A stretch of DNA of 64,000 nt, taken from Arthrobacter sp. B0490 (lineage in GTDB: Bacteria > Actinomycetota > Actinomycetes > Actinomycetales > Micrococcaceae). The stretch covers positions 124,001 through 188,000 of the forward strand of contig NZ_PJIR01000006.1 in assembly GCF_002929355.1 (NCBI RefSeq), in the 5' to 3' direction. Made by a program: the position numbers and the translations under genes. The notes beneath the pieces were generated by a model that worked only from the letters and a program-made list of their open reading frames with translations, was not told the DNA's origin and did not search any database. Each line of letters starts with the position of its first letter. The stretch's first letter is position 1. Positions 46,155 through 55,524 of the stretch are shown here, piece after piece.

Positions 46155-46191
46155 CCCTCTACCGGCACAACTGTCATCCCATGGTAGAGGG
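46155..46191. promoter_or_regulatory. Inverted repeat between DUF3263 gene and ung
   Basis: CCCTCTACC and GGTAGAGGG (9 bp, perfect) flank a 19-nt spacer in the 109-bp divergent promoter region. It is a candidate operator or leader hairpin. Confidence 0.4.
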
Positions 46192-46249
46192 GAATTACAC
46201 GCGTGTCATTCCGCCGGTGGCCCCGGGAGGGAGGCGCGAGAATGGGGCC

Positions 46250-47080
46250 ATGACCCACGACGACGGCGCCCTCTTCGACCTTCCCGACACCCTCCCCCGC
46301 AGCAGTCCGACCAGCGGTCGCGGGGTCCGGACGAGGGTCGGGGCCGCGGTCCCCTCACCCAGTGCCTCCGCCTTCCCGTTCGCGGCGCCGGCAGATGTCG
46401 GCGACCTCCTGCCTGCGGATTGGGCAACAGCGCTGAAACCTGTCGAACCAGTCCTCCACCAGCTCGCGGACTCCCTCGGGGCGGACCTCGATCGGGGGCG
46501 CCAGGTGCTGCCCGATCCCCCCTTCATCCTGCGGGCCTTCACCACACCGCTGGACCGCGTCCGGGTGGTCATCGTGGGGCAGGACCCGTACCCGACGGTC
46601 GGGCACGCCGTCGGGCTGAGCTTCGCCGTCGACCCGGCCACACGTCCCATCCCGCGCAGTCTGGCCAACATCTACCGGGAGCTGGCCTCGGACACGGGTT
46701 CCGCACCTCCCGCGACGGGCGACCTGTCCGGCTGGGCGGAGCAGGGTGTCCTCCTGCTCAACCGGGTCCTGACGGTCCGCGCCGGGGAGACCGCCTCGCA
46801 CCGCGGGCTCGGGTGGGAGGCTGTGACCGACGCGGCCATCCAGGCACTCGTGGCCAGGGGCGGCCCCCTCGTGGCCATCCTGTGGGGCAAGGACGCCCTG
46901 CGCCTCAAGCCGCTGCTGGGCACGACGCCGACCGTCGAGTCGGCACACCCGAGCCCGCTCTCCGCCTCCCGCGGGTTCTTCGGCTCACGACCGTTCAGCC
47001 GCGTGAACGAGCTCCTGGCGCAGCAGGGCGCCGACCCGATCGACTGGTCGCACACCTCGGCAGTCCGGACCGGCGCCTGA
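46250..47080 (+). CDS. ung: Uracil-DNA glycosylase (family 1)
   Basis: This 276-residue enzyme excises uracil from DNA. It has the water-activating motif [19 protein letters not shown], the uracil-binding region [15 protein letters not shown] and the late His in [16 protein letters not shown]. The catalytic core starts near residue 55, and the first ~50 residues are a Ser/Pro/Arg-rich extension not seen in shorter Ung proteins. GAGAAT lies six bases before the ATG, so the message may be leaderless. A start nearer the core remains possible. Confidence 0.93.
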   Translation: MTHDDGALFDLPDTLPRSSPTSGRGVRTRVGAAVPSPSASAFPFAAPADVGDLLPADWATALKPVEPVLHQLADSLGADLDRGRQVLPDPPFILRAFTTPLDRVRVVIVGQDPYPTVGHAVGLSFAVDPATRPIPRSLANIYRELASDTGSAPPATGDLSGWAEQGVLLLNRVLTVRAGETASHRGLGWEAVTDAAIQALVARGGPLVAILWGKDALRLKPLLGTTPTVESAHPSPLSASRGFFGSRPFSRVNELLAQQGADPIDWSHTSAVRTGA

Positions 47081-47111
47081 TCGGCGCCGGTCGCTCAGCC
47101 CGGTCGCTCAG

Positions 47112-47133
47112 CCCGGCGAAGAACCTCGCCGGG
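47112..47133. terminator. Short hairpin between ung and ThrE-like gene
   Basis: An 8-bp stem (47112-47119 with 47126-47133) and a 6-nt loop lie between convergent genes. Confidence 0.55.
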
Positions 47134-47139
47134 AACCGT

Positions 47140-48825
47140 CTACCGCCGACGGTTCCGCTGCCGCTCGTCGGAGCTGAGCTTCCTCGTGAAAGGCCGGGCC
47201 AGGTTGTCGCCGAGCACGACCCCCGCCGCGATCGCCAGGACGATGGTCAGGGCGTTGAACAGGCCGAATGCGCCGTCGTTCGCCACGCCGGAGTCGATGG
47301 TGAGCATGTACATCGACCGGAAGATGGTCAGTCCTGGGTACAGGAAGAGCACCGCCGGGATGGCGACGACCAGCTGCGGAGCTCCGAGTCGGAGGGCGAC
47401 GACCCGCGCGAGAGCGCCGATCAGGATGGCGGCGAGGGCGGGGGCGAGCCGGTACCCGACACCCGCGGCCATGACGCCGATCAGCAGCAGGTAACCCGCC
47501 ACGGCGACGAGCGAGGTGGGGATCACGAGCCTCACGTCCGTCTGCTCGGCGATACAGATCATGGCCACCGCCACGAAGACGAGTACGGCGACCACCGGCC
47601 ACGGGTACGGGTTCCCCGGCGATTCGAGGACCTCGAGTTCAGGGATCCCGAGAGCTGCCCCGGCGACGAGCGCGACGGCGATTCCCGCCACCAGCGCGGC
47701 GAAGACGAGGATCGCCGAGAGGAAGCGTCCGGCGGCCGTGACCGGGAAACCGTTGATGGCGTCCTGGGTCGCCGACACGAGCCGGCCCGTGGGCAGGAGC
47801 AGGAGGATCCCTCCCACCACCACGAGCGCCGGTGCGATCGGCACCTCCAGCCACCAGAACAGCATCGCGATCAGGGTGACGAGCGCCGACGACGTGGCGA
47901 CGGAGAAGAACTCCGGCACGCGCCATTCACCGAGCTTGCGGCTGACCAGGTCCACGAGGATGCAGCTGACGAACCCGACGAGCGACCCCAGCGGGCCTCC
48001 ACCGACGAACGCGACGATGGCTGCCGAGAAGATGCCGAACGCCGCCGTGACCATCCAGCGCGGGAAGGGCTTGGGCCGGTGGGTGATCTCGTCGAGCCGC
48101 TGGGCGGCCTCCGTCCGGGAGACCCCACCATCGGCGATGTCCGAGACGAGCCGATGGATGGCCGTGAGGCCGGCGTAGTTGTTCGTCCACGAGCGCACCA
48201 CGCGCAGGACCGTCGTCGGCGTCTGGTCCTTGGCGGAGTAGTTGATCACCACCGACTGGTTGGTGATGTCCACCTCGATGTGGTCCAGCCCGAAGGCCGC
48301 GGTGACCGCGATGATGCTGGTCTCGACCTCGAGGGCTCCCGCACCGTACCGGAACATGGTCTCGGCCAGGTTGAGGGCGAAATCCAGGGCCTTGCGGGCG
48401 CTGGCGTCCGGCCCGCCGACGTGGATCATCGGGTTCGCGTAGGGGCTGCCGGCGAGCCGCTCGACGATGCTCATCGCCTGGGTCGGCGGCGCCTCCCCCT
48501 GCACGAGGCGCCTGAGCACGGTGCGGGCCGCCGCGTTGGGGCGGCTCGACGACGGCGCACTCAGGGGGGTGGTCGGCAGGGCGTCGGTGGGCCGGGGCGG
48601 ACGCTGCCGCTGCCGGCCCTGGCGCGGGGTCCTCGGCTGCGACGCCGGGCGCTTCGGGAGGGCTTCCGGCCGGTCACCCTTCCCGACGCCGCCCCTGCCG
48701 GCCGCCAGCTTCGATTTCTCGTCGTCGGACGGATCGAACGGGCGCTTGATCACCGGCAGCGCCTCCGCCACGGGCGATGGATCGGGCGGCCAGGGGCCGT
48801 TCGCCGGGGTCGAACCGTCTTTCAC
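47140..48825 (-). CDS. Threonine/serine exporter family protein (ThrE)
   Basis: This 561-residue protein begins with ~125 residues that are basic, Pro/Arg-rich and disordered. The ThrE cytoplasmic/catalytic-like half follows (ALDFALNLAETMFRYGAGALEVETSI, then the hydrophobic C-terminus of that domain). About ten membrane helices, with the second ThrE domain from about residue 395, complete it. Corynebacterium ThrE exports threonine and serine; substrate transfer to this protein is inference. It starts with GTG, AAAGG upstream, 46 bp behind the FemX-like gene. Confidence 0.9.
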   Translation of the reverse strand: MKDGSTPANGPWPPDPSPVAEALPVIKRPFDPSDDEKSKLAAGRGGVGKGDRPEALPKRPASQPRTPRQGRQRQRPPRPTDALPTTPLSAPSSSRPNAAARTVLRRLVQGEAPPTQAMSIVERLAGSPYANPMIHVGGPDASARKALDFALNLAETMFRYGAGALEVETSIIAVTAAFGLDHIEVDITNQSVVINYSAKDQTPTTVLRVVRSWTNNYAGLTAIHRLVSDIADGGVSRTEAAQRLDEITHRPKPFPRWMVTAAFGIFSAAIVAFVGGGPLGSLVGFVSCILVDLVSRKLGEWRVPEFFSVATSSALVTLIAMLFWWLEVPIAPALVVVGGILLLLPTGRLVSATQDAINGFPVTAAGRFLSAILVFAALVAGIAVALVAGAALGIPELEVLESPGNPYPWPVVAVLVFVAVAMICIAEQTDVRLVIPTSLVAVAGYLLLIGVMAAGVGYRLAPALAAILIGALARVVALRLGAPQLVVAIPAVLFLYPGLTIFRSMYMLTIDSGVANDGAFGLFNALTIVLAIAAGVVLGDNLARPFTRKLSSDERQRNRRR

Positions 48826-48871
48826 AGCGGCCTTTCATCCGTCGATCCTGCGGCGGTCCGCGGGATCTTCC

Positions 48872-49945
48872 TCAGTAGAACGGTTGGTGCGTGCGCCGCC
48901 AGTACACCTGGCGCGCCACACGTTCGGCGATCGTGTTCCACACACGGTACTTCCAGCCGCTGACCACGAGGTCGTAGCAGCCGGCGAAGTCCGTCACCGT
49001 CTTGGTGAAGCTCGTCTTGAACAGTCCGAGTCCGTGGTGGGGGTGGTCCTTGTCCTTGAGCCGGTCGCTGGGCGGGGTGCCGCAGAAGTCGTACTCGACG
49101 ATCCCGAACTCGTCCTTGAGATCGGTGATGGCCTGCCACTGCACGAGGTGCGAATCCCCGTACTGGGTCCGTCCGGGACGGGAGCCGCCGTCCTTGTACG
49201 TGCCCTTCGTCCCGTAGTTGATGACGAACGCGCCGACCGAGGGCTGCCCGTCCTCGTACACGAAGTAGAAGCGGCCCTGTCCGGCGTCCACGAAGTTCTG
49301 CCAGAAGCGGCTGTAGTACTCGAACGAGCGCATGCGGGCTGCGGAGCGGTCCTCGATGTGCGCCATGAGCGAATACATGGCCCGGAAGGTCTCCTCCGTC
49401 GGTTCCATGCGCCGGACCTCGACGCCCTCACGGATGGCCCTGCGGACCGCGTTGCGCCCGCGCGAGTGCAGGGTGCGCAGCAACTGGTTCGCCTCCGGCG
49501 TCGTGTCCAGGATCGCCGTGCTGTCGTTGGGCTGCAGGTTGAAGGTCTTGACGAGTCCTGCCGACTGCAGGGCCTCCCGCACCTCCGGGCCGTCCACGAG
49601 ATCCGGTTCCACCTTGATCGCGAAGACGCGGTGCCCCTCCCGGCGGGCGAGGTCGGCGACGGCGCGCGCCGCCGCGGGCACATGGGCGGCCTCGGTGACC
49701 GCGGGGCCCTTGATCAGGTACCACAGCGCCCCGATCAGGGGCACCTTCTTCTCCAGGACGAGATTGTGGGTCGTGTAACCGGGCCCTTCGAGGACGACGA
49801 AGCGGGGCCTCCAGCCGTGGCGGGACTTCACCTCCGCGAACGCGGCGGAGGAGAGCATATTGCCTCCTCCGGGGTTCGCCGTCACGAGGGAATCCCAATC
49901 CTGCTGCTCCGTCCCGGTGGCGAAACGAGCGCTGAAGTCGACCAA
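48872..49945 (-). CDS. FemA/FemX-family peptidoglycan bridge aminoacyltransferase
   Basis: This 357-residue protein has two GNAT-like lobes, with GNMLSSAAFAEVKSRHGWRPRFVVLEG near the start and NDSTAILDTTPEANQLLRTLHSRGRNAVRRA in the middle. The C-terminal FVYEDGQPSVGAFVINYGTKGTYKDGGSR and GIVEYDFCGTPPSDRLKDKDHPHHGLGLFK are typical of the Fem family, which adds amino acids from aminoacyl-tRNA to lipid II side chains. The start is TTG 49945 with GAGGA just upstream. Interpeptide bridges are expected in Micrococcaceae. The amino acid added is unknown. Confidence 0.9.
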   Translation of the reverse strand: MVDFSARFATGTEQQDWDSLVTANPGGGNMLSSAAFAEVKSRHGWRPRFVVLEGPGYTTHNLVLEKKVPLIGALWYLIKGPAVTEAAHVPAAARAVADLARREGHRVFAIKVEPDLVDGPEVREALQSAGLVKTFNLQPNDSTAILDTTPEANQLLRTLHSRGRNAVRRAIREGVEVRRMEPTEETFRAMYSLMAHIEDRSAARMRSFEYYSRFWQNFVDAGQGRFYFVYEDGQPSVGAFVINYGTKGTYKDGGSRPGRTQYGDSHLVQWQAITDLKDEFGIVEYDFCGTPPSDRLKDKDHPHHGLGLFKTSFTKTVTDFAGCYDLVVSGWKYRVWNTIAERVARQVYWRRTHQPFY

Positions 49946-50092
49946 GATTCCTCATTCACTGGTGGCGGCTACCGAAGGACGGCCTCAAGTCTAGCGGCTG
50001 CGCACTACCCCTCCGCGTTGCATGACGCACTGGTTGCCTGGGGGAACGGAGGTTCCTGTACTCGCCCGGTCCGGATGGCTAGCATCGGCGAT

Positions 50093-51097
50093 ATGGACTT
50101 CAGACACCTCGGAAACAGCGGCTTCAAGATCTCGGAGATCACCTACGGCAACTGGCTCACCCACGGCTCGCAGGTCGAGAACGACGTGGCGACACAATGT
50201 GTTCGCGCGGCGCTCGACGTCGGCATCACCACCTTCGACACGGCGGACGTGTACGCGAACACGGCGGCGGAGACCGTCCTCGGCGAGGCACTGAAGGGCG
50301 AGCGCCGCCAGTCGCTCGAGATCTTCACGAAGGTGTGGGGCCCCACGGGGCCCAAGGGTCACAACGACGTCGGACTGTCGCGCAAGCACATCATGGAGTC
50401 GATCGACGGCTCCCTCCAGCGCCTGCAGACCGACTACGTGGACCTGTACCAGGCACACCGGTACGACTACGCGACGCCCCTCGAGGAGACGATGCAGGCG
50501 TTCGCCGACATCGTGCGCCAGGGCAAGGCCCTCTACATCGGCGTCAGCGAGTGGACGGCACAGCAGATCCGCGACGGACATGCGCTCGCCAGGGACCTCG
50601 GCATCCAGCTCATCTCCAACCAGCCGCAGTACTCCATGCTGTGGCGCGTCATCGAGGGCGAGGTCGTCCCGACGTCCGAGGAGCTCGGGCTGTCCCAGAT
50701 CGTCTGGTCACCCGTCGCCCAGGGAGTGCTGACCGGCAAGTACAAGCCGGGGCAGCAGCCCGACCAGGGCACGCGGGCCTCGGACGACAAGGGCGGCGCC
50801 GACATGATCAAGCGCTGGATGGGCGACGAGGTCCTCACGGGCGTCCAGAAGCTCGCACCCATCGCCGACGGCGTCGGCCTCACCATGGCGCAGCTCGCGA
50901 TCGCCTGGGTGCTCCAGAACCCCAACGTCGCCTCGGCGATCATCGGCGCGTCGCGCCCCGAGCAGGTGGAGTCCAATGCGGCCGCCGCCGGCGTCAAGCT
51001 CGAGGACGACGTCCTGAAGGCGATCGACGACGCGATCGGCGGCCTCGCCGAGACGGACGTCGCGAAGACGGTCTCCCCCGAGAAGCGGCCCGCCTGA
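50093..51097 (+). CDS. Aldo/keto reductase
   Basis: This 334-residue NADPH-dependent AKR has an opening (MDFRHLGNSGFKISEITYGNWLTHG), catalytic tetrad members Asp and Tyr in FDTADVYANTAAE, Lys in EIFTKVWG and His in YQAHRYD, and cofactor motif ASAIIGASRPEQV. It is closest to the YghZ/Kv-beta-like AKR group. TAGCAT at 50080-50085 stands seven bases before the ATG, so the transcript is probably leaderless. It shares one base with the following epimerase start. Confidence 0.92.
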   Translation: MDFRHLGNSGFKISEITYGNWLTHGSQVENDVATQCVRAALDVGITTFDTADVYANTAAETVLGEALKGERRQSLEIFTKVWGPTGPKGHNDVGLSRKHIMESIDGSLQRLQTDYVDLYQAHRYDYATPLEETMQAFADIVRQGKALYIGVSEWTAQQIRDGHALARDLGIQLISNQPQYSMLWRVIEGEVVPTSEELGLSQIVWSPVAQGVLTGKYKPGQQPDQGTRASDDKGGADMIKRWMGDEVLTGVQKLAPIADGVGLTMAQLAIAWVLQNPNVASAIIGASRPEQVESNAAAAGVKLEDDVLKAIDDAIGGLAETDVAKTVSPEKRPA

Positions 51098-51963
51098 TGG
51101 CCGGCCAGGCGACACCGCTGAATGTCGCGGTCACCGGATCCAACGGCAAGCTCGGCCGCAGCGTGGTGCGTGGCCTGCGCGAGGCAGGGCACACCGTCCT
51201 CGAACTCGACCAGTACGGCGAGCGCAGCCCCGAATTCCTGCGGATCGACCTGCGGGACTACGGCCAGGTGGTCGACGCCCTCCTCGGCGTGGACGACCGG
51301 CACACCGGGTTCGACGCCGTCGTGCACCTCGGAGCCATCCCGGCCCCCGGGCTGCAGGCAGACGTGGCCACCTTCCACAACAACATGGCGGCCACCTACA
51401 ACGTCTTCCAGGCCTGCCGGCGTGCCGGGATCAAGCGGATCGTCTACGCGTCGAGCGAGACCGTCCTCGGGCTGCCGTTCGACACCCCGCCCCCGTACCT
51501 CCCCGTGGACGAGGACTACCCGGCACGGCCCGAGAGCACCTACTCCCTGGTCAAGCACCTCGAGGAGCAGCTGGCCATCGAGCTGACCCGCTGGGACCCC
51601 CAGCTGAGCATCACGGCGCTGAGGTTCTCGAACGTCATGGACCCGGAGGACTACGCCGAGTTCCCGTCCTTCGACGCCGACGCCACCACCCGCAAGTGGA
51701 ACCTGTGGGGGTACATCGACGGACGCGACGGCGCCCAGGCCATCGCGAAGGCACTGGCGAACGCAGCCCCGGGCTTCGACCGTTTCATCATCGCCGCGGC
51801 GGACACGGTTATGTCGCGTGCGAGCGCCGATCTCGCGGCGGAGGTGTTCCCCGGCGTCGAGGTGACGCGGGACGTGACCGGCACCGAGACGCTCCTCTCG
51901 ATCGACAGGGCGCGCCGCGTTCTGGGCTACGAGCCGCAGCACAGCTGGCGCGATTCGCTGTAG
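51097..51963 (+). CDS. NAD-dependent epimerase/dehydratase family protein
   Basis: This 288-residue extended SDR has the nucleotide motif VTGSNGKLGRSV and an active site of Ser in IVYASSETVLG and YxxxK in YSLVKHLEE. The substrate may be a nucleotide sugar or a polyol. Its ATG overlaps the upstream reductase stop (TGATG), so the two are translationally coupled and may act in one carbohydrate pathway. It ends in EPQHSWRDSL. Confidence 0.9.
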   Translation: MAGQATPLNVAVTGSNGKLGRSVVRGLREAGHTVLELDQYGERSPEFLRIDLRDYGQVVDALLGVDDRHTGFDAVVHLGAIPAPGLQADVATFHNNMAATYNVFQACRRAGIKRIVYASSETVLGLPFDTPPPYLPVDEDYPARPESTYSLVKHLEEQLAIELTRWDPQLSITALRFSNVMDPEDYAEFPSFDADATTRKWNLWGYIDGRDGAQAIAKALANAAPGFDRFIIAAADTVMSRASADLAAEVFPGVEVTRDVTGTETLLSIDRARRVLGYEPQHSWRDSL

Positions 51964-52066
51964 CACGGGCGGTCCCGGCGGGGCGGCGGCGTCGACTGTC
52001 GCCCCGCCTGGAACATCAGTAGGCTGATGATCGAACGATGCGCAGCACCGATGAAAGGCAGAGAAG

Positions 52067-52519
52067 ATGACCGAGAACCTTCCCGACGAGGAACTGACCA
52101 TCGTGGGTGAAGAGCCCGAGACGCCGAACGATTCGCTCGCACCCGAGGCCTTCGACCCTGTGCTCGACGGTCGGCCGGACGAGTACGAGGGGGCGGCGGA
52201 GAACGACCCGGACCGCTGGCAGGAGGACCCCCTCCTGCAGGACGAGCCGGGGGTGACCGGGACCGGCGGCGACGAGAACGGCGTCGCGGCGATCGGCGAG
52301 GAAGGCTACCTCAGCGACCAGACGCTCCGTGAGGAGACGTCCGAGGCGCGCTTCGAGCACGGGGACGAGCAGATCCCCCCGGGCGAACCCATGCTGGGCG
52401 TGGCCGCCGCCGACGTCGATTTCGGCATGATGGAGGACGACGAGGTCGACGCGAGCGACGATCCCGCGAACCGCGGCGGCTCCCCGCTGAGCGCGATGGA
52501 CGAGCAGGACATCAGGTAG
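52067..52519 (+). CDS. Acidic, disordered hypothetical protein
   Basis: This 150-residue protein is rich in Glu/Asp/Pro/Gly (ENLPDEELTIVGEEPETP, EGAAENDPDRWQEDP) with no hydrophobic core and no domain I recognise. GGCAGAGAAG precedes the ATG and codon usage is normal, so it is likely expressed. It follows the epimerase by 103 bp and ends in a clear terminator. Confidence 0.7.
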   Translation: MTENLPDEELTIVGEEPETPNDSLAPEAFDPVLDGRPDEYEGAAENDPDRWQEDPLLQDEPGVTGTGGDENGVAAIGEEGYLSDQTLREETSEARFEHGDEQIPPGEPMLGVAAADVDFGMMEDDEVDASDDPANRGGSPLSAMDEQDIR

Positions 52520-52541
52520 GCCGCCACCTGCCCTGAACCAT

Positions 52542-52571
52542 CGGAGCCCCGGGCACCCTCCCGGGGCTCCG
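52542..52571. terminator. Bidirectional terminator
   Basis: A 12-bp stem (52542-52553 with 52560-52571) and a 6-nt loop lie between the convergent acidic-protein and DHA2 genes. Confidence 0.8.
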
Positions 52572-54068
52572 TCATGTCCCCTGGCGTCCCCGAGGTGACC
52601 CGCTACGCGCCTCGTGGAGGGCACCGGGCGCCGCCGGCGTCCCTTCGACCGCACAGTGTGCCGGGTGCTCGCTCTCCGGCACGGCGGGGTTCCGGATGGC
52701 GACGGCGGCGAGGACGCCGCCCAGCACCAGCATTCCGGCCCCGATCGCGCAGGCCGCGTCGAACCCGGCCTCGAACACGAGCGGATCGCTGTAGGCGTCG
52801 CCGGTCAGCCCCACGGCGGCCGGCAGGACGGCGATCGCGAGGAGGCCCGCCGCACGCGCCACGGCGTTGTTCACGCCCGAGGCCAGGCCCGCCTGGCGTT
52901 CCGGTACGGCGGACAGCGCCGCCGAGGTGAGGGGTGCCACGAGGAGCGACAGGCCCAGCCCGAGCACGATCACGGCCGGCAGGACGTCGGCGACGTAGGA
53001 CGCCCCGGGCCCGATCCGCTGCATGAGGACCAGCGCCACGGCACACAGCAGCGGCCCGACCGTCATCGGGATCCTCGGCCCGATCCGCGCACCGAGCGCT
53101 CCCGCGCGGGGCGACAGGACGAGCATCAGGGCGGTGATCGGCAGCATCGCGGTCCCGGACCCCACCGGGCTGAAGCCCGCCACGACCTGGAGGTGCAGGA
53201 CGAGCAGGAAGAAGATGCCGCCGAAGACGGCGTAGATGAGGAACGTGACGGCGTTCGCCGCACTGAACTGGCGGTTCGCGAAGATCTTCAGGGGAAGCAT
53301 CGGGTGCGCGATGCGCCACTCCACGACGAGGAACGCCACGGCGGCGAGGAGGCCCAGGACCGCGGCCGCCAGGACGCCCGGGGCACCGGGACCCCGGGCG
53401 GGGGCCTCGATCAGTGCATAGGTGGTGCCGGCGAGGGCGAGGGCGCCGAGCACGGCACCCGCGACGTCGAGCCGACCGGTCGCGTCGGCGTCGCGGGTCT
53501 CCGGGACGTGCCGCCCGGCGATCCAGACGACGACGGCGGCGATCGGGACGTTGAGGAGGAACACCCAGCGCCAGGAGACGCTCTCGACGAGCCAGCCGCC
53601 CAGGAAGGGACCGATGGCGGTGGCCACTCCGCCGAGGCCCGACCAGGCGCCGATGGCCCGAGCACGGTCCTCGCCCGAGAACCCGGCCTGGAGGATCGCC
53701 AGGCTGCCCGGCGTGAGCAGCGCCCCTCCCACACCCTGGAGGGCGCGCGCCGCGATGAGCAGGCCGGCGTCGGGTGCAAGCCCGCACAGCAGGGAGGCGA
53801 CGGCGAACCAGACGACGCCGGTGACGAAGATGCGCTTCCGCCCGAACCTGTCCCCCAGGGACCCGCCCAGCAGGATGAAGGAGGCGAGCGTCAGGGTGTA
53901 ACCGGTCACCATCCACTGCAGGGCGGCGAAGTCGGCACCGAGATCGGACCCGATGGTCGGCAGCGCGACGTTCACCACCGTGGCGTCGATACCGGCCATA
54001 CCGGAGCCCAGCACCGTCGCCAGGAGGACCCATCTGCCGGATGCCGTCCCCATGCGGATCTCACTCAT
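52572..54068 (-). CDS. DHA2-family MFS multidrug exporter (EmrB/QacA type)
   Basis: This 498-residue protein has about 14 membrane helices. It has the helix-1 motif D1 (MAGIDATVVNVALPTIGSDLG), motif A LGDRFGRKRIFVTGVV and helix-5 motif C (ATAIGPFLGGWLVESVSWRWVFLLNVPIA). It is a proton-driven exporter of drugs or other hydrophobic compounds. ATG 54068 is preceded by GAGGGGCGGG. The 307-bp region upstream to the Old Yellow Enzyme gene contains no gene. Confidence 0.92.
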   Translation of the reverse strand: MSEIRMGTASGRWVLLATVLGSGMAGIDATVVNVALPTIGSDLGADFAALQWMVTGYTLTLASFILLGGSLGDRFGRKRIFVTGVVWFAVASLLCGLAPDAGLLIAARALQGVGGALLTPGSLAILQAGFSGEDRARAIGAWSGLGGVATAIGPFLGGWLVESVSWRWVFLLNVPIAAVVVWIAGRHVPETRDADATGRLDVAGAVLGALALAGTTYALIEAPARGPGAPGVLAAAVLGLLAAVAFLVVEWRIAHPMLPLKIFANRQFSAANAVTFLIYAVFGGIFFLLVLHLQVVAGFSPVGSGTAMLPITALMLVLSPRAGALGARIGPRIPMTVGPLLCAVALVLMQRIGPGASYVADVLPAVIVLGLGLSLLVAPLTSAALSAVPERQAGLASGVNNAVARAAGLLAIAVLPAAVGLTGDAYSDPLVFEAGFDAACAIGAGMLVLGGVLAAVAIRNPAVPESEHPAHCAVEGTPAAPGALHEARSGSPRGRQGT

Positions 54069-54334
54069 CGCCCGCCCCTCACCCGTGCGCCACGTTCTCG
54101 CACCCTCCGCCATCCATACAGCCCATCGTCCCCGCCCACCGGACACGCCCCGCCCATCCGTCCTGCGCCCACAGACCACCCGTGCCGCGGGTCATCCGGG
54201 CGAGGCGGTCACGCACAGTGTGGCACCACCGCCGGGCGGGCGACATCCCCCTCCCGGAACGTGACCGGGGATCCGGCGGGCCGGCCTGCAACGCGTGACA
54301 CGGCCCACACCCGGAATAGCCGTCGCTCCGGCCC

Positions 54335-54355
54335 GGTTACCGCCCAGTAGTAACC
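54335..54355. promoter_or_regulatory. Inverted repeat upstream of the Old Yellow Enzyme gene
   Basis: GGTTAC (54335-54340) and GTAACC (54350-54355) flank 9 bp, ending 20 bp before the GTG. This is the only structured element I see in the 54069-54375 gap. An operator for a redox- or electrophile-sensing repressor would fit the neighbour, but that is inference. Confidence 0.4.
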
Positions 54356-54375
54356 TCCCCCGGAAAGTAGGCCTC

Positions 54376-55467
54376 GTGAAGCTGTTCTCCCCTTTGACCC
54401 TCGGCACGCTCGAACTCCCCAACCGCGTCGTCATGGCGCCGCTCACCCGGGTGCGCTCGGGCGATGCCGGCATCCCCGGCGACATCGTCGTCGAGCACTA
54501 CCGCCAGCGCGCCTCCCTCGGCCTGATCATCAGCGAGGGGACCTACCCCAGCCACGCCGGCCAGGGCTTCCCGGGTCAGCCGGGCCTCGTCGAGGACGAG
54601 CAGCTCGCGGGCTGGAAGCGGGTCACGGACGCGGTGCACGCGGACGGCGGGCGCATCGTGGCACAGGTCATGCATGCCGGCCGGGTCACCCACCCGGACA
54701 CCAACGGCGGCCACGAGGTCGTGGCCCCGAGCGCCATCGCGATCGACGGCACCACGCGCACCGGAACGGGCAAGCGGCCCTATCCCGTGCCGCATGCCCT
54801 CACCGCCGAGGAACTCCCCGTCATCATCGAGGAGTTCGTCACGGCATCACGCAGGGCGATCGACGACGCGGGCTTCGACGGAGTGGAACTCCACGGCGCC
54901 AACGGCTACCTGCTGCACGAGTTCCTGTCGCCGGAATCGAACCAGCGGACGGATGCCTTCGGCGGCACTCCGGAGAAGCGGGCACAGTTCGTCATCGACC
55001 TCGTGACCGCCGTCGTGGCCGAGGTGGGCGCCGAGAAGGTCGGGCTGCGCATCTCGCCCGCCCACAACATCCAGGACGCCCTCGAGACGGAGGCCTCCGA
55101 GGTCGCCGCCACGTACGGGACACTCGTGGACGCCCTGTCGCCCCTGGGCCTCGCCTACCTCAGCGTGCTGCACGCCGACCCCACCGGCGAGCTGATCCAG
55201 GACCTGCGGAAGCGTTTCGGCGGACCCGTGCTGATCAACAGCGGGTTCGGCGTGATCACCAACCGTGAGGAAGCCATCGCCATCCTCGCGGACGGCGTCG
55301 GGGACGCGGTCGTCGTCGGCCGGCCCGCCATCGCCAACCCGGACCTGGCCCGTCGCTGGCGCGAGAACCTGCCGGAGAACGAGCCGAACCCGGCGACGTT
55401 CTACTCGACCGGGGCCGAGGGCTACACCGACTACCCGTTCTACGACGGCTCGGTCAACGCCAACTAG
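54376..55467 (+). CDS. Old Yellow Enzyme (NADH:flavin oxidoreductase / alkene reductase)
   Basis: This 363-residue FMN-dependent TIM-barrel starts VKLFSPLTLGTLELPNRVVMAPLTRVRSGDAGIPGD. It has the substrate-binding HGANGYLLHEFLSPESNQRTDAFGG (HxxN with Tyr) and phosphate-binding VINSGFGVI/VVVGRPAIANP. It reduces activated alkenes such as enones, maleimides or nitroesters and often protects against electrophiles. It has a GTG start with no strong ribosome site. It is monocistronic between two terminators or gaps. Confidence 0.94.
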   Translation: MKLFSPLTLGTLELPNRVVMAPLTRVRSGDAGIPGDIVVEHYRQRASLGLIISEGTYPSHAGQGFPGQPGLVEDEQLAGWKRVTDAVHADGGRIVAQVMHAGRVTHPDTNGGHEVVAPSAIAIDGTTRTGTGKRPYPVPHALTAEELPVIIEEFVTASRRAIDDAGFDGVELHGANGYLLHEFLSPESNQRTDAFGGTPEKRAQFVIDLVTAVVAEVGAEKVGLRISPAHNIQDALETEASEVAATYGTLVDALSPLGLAYLSVLHADPTGELIQDLRKRFGGPVLINSGFGVITNREEAIAILADGVGDAVVVGRPAIANPDLARRWRENLPENEPNPATFYSTGAEGYTDYPFYDGSVNAN

Positions 55468-55490
55468 TCCCCCGCTCGCCAGCACCGAAG

Positions 55491-55524
55491 GAGGGCGCTC
55501 CCGTCAGGCGACGGGGGCGCCCTC
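55491..55524. terminator. Bidirectional terminator
   Basis: A 15-bp stem (55491-55505 with 55510-55524, one G-T) with an AGGC loop overlaps the end of the convergent membrane-protein gene. Confidence 0.85.
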
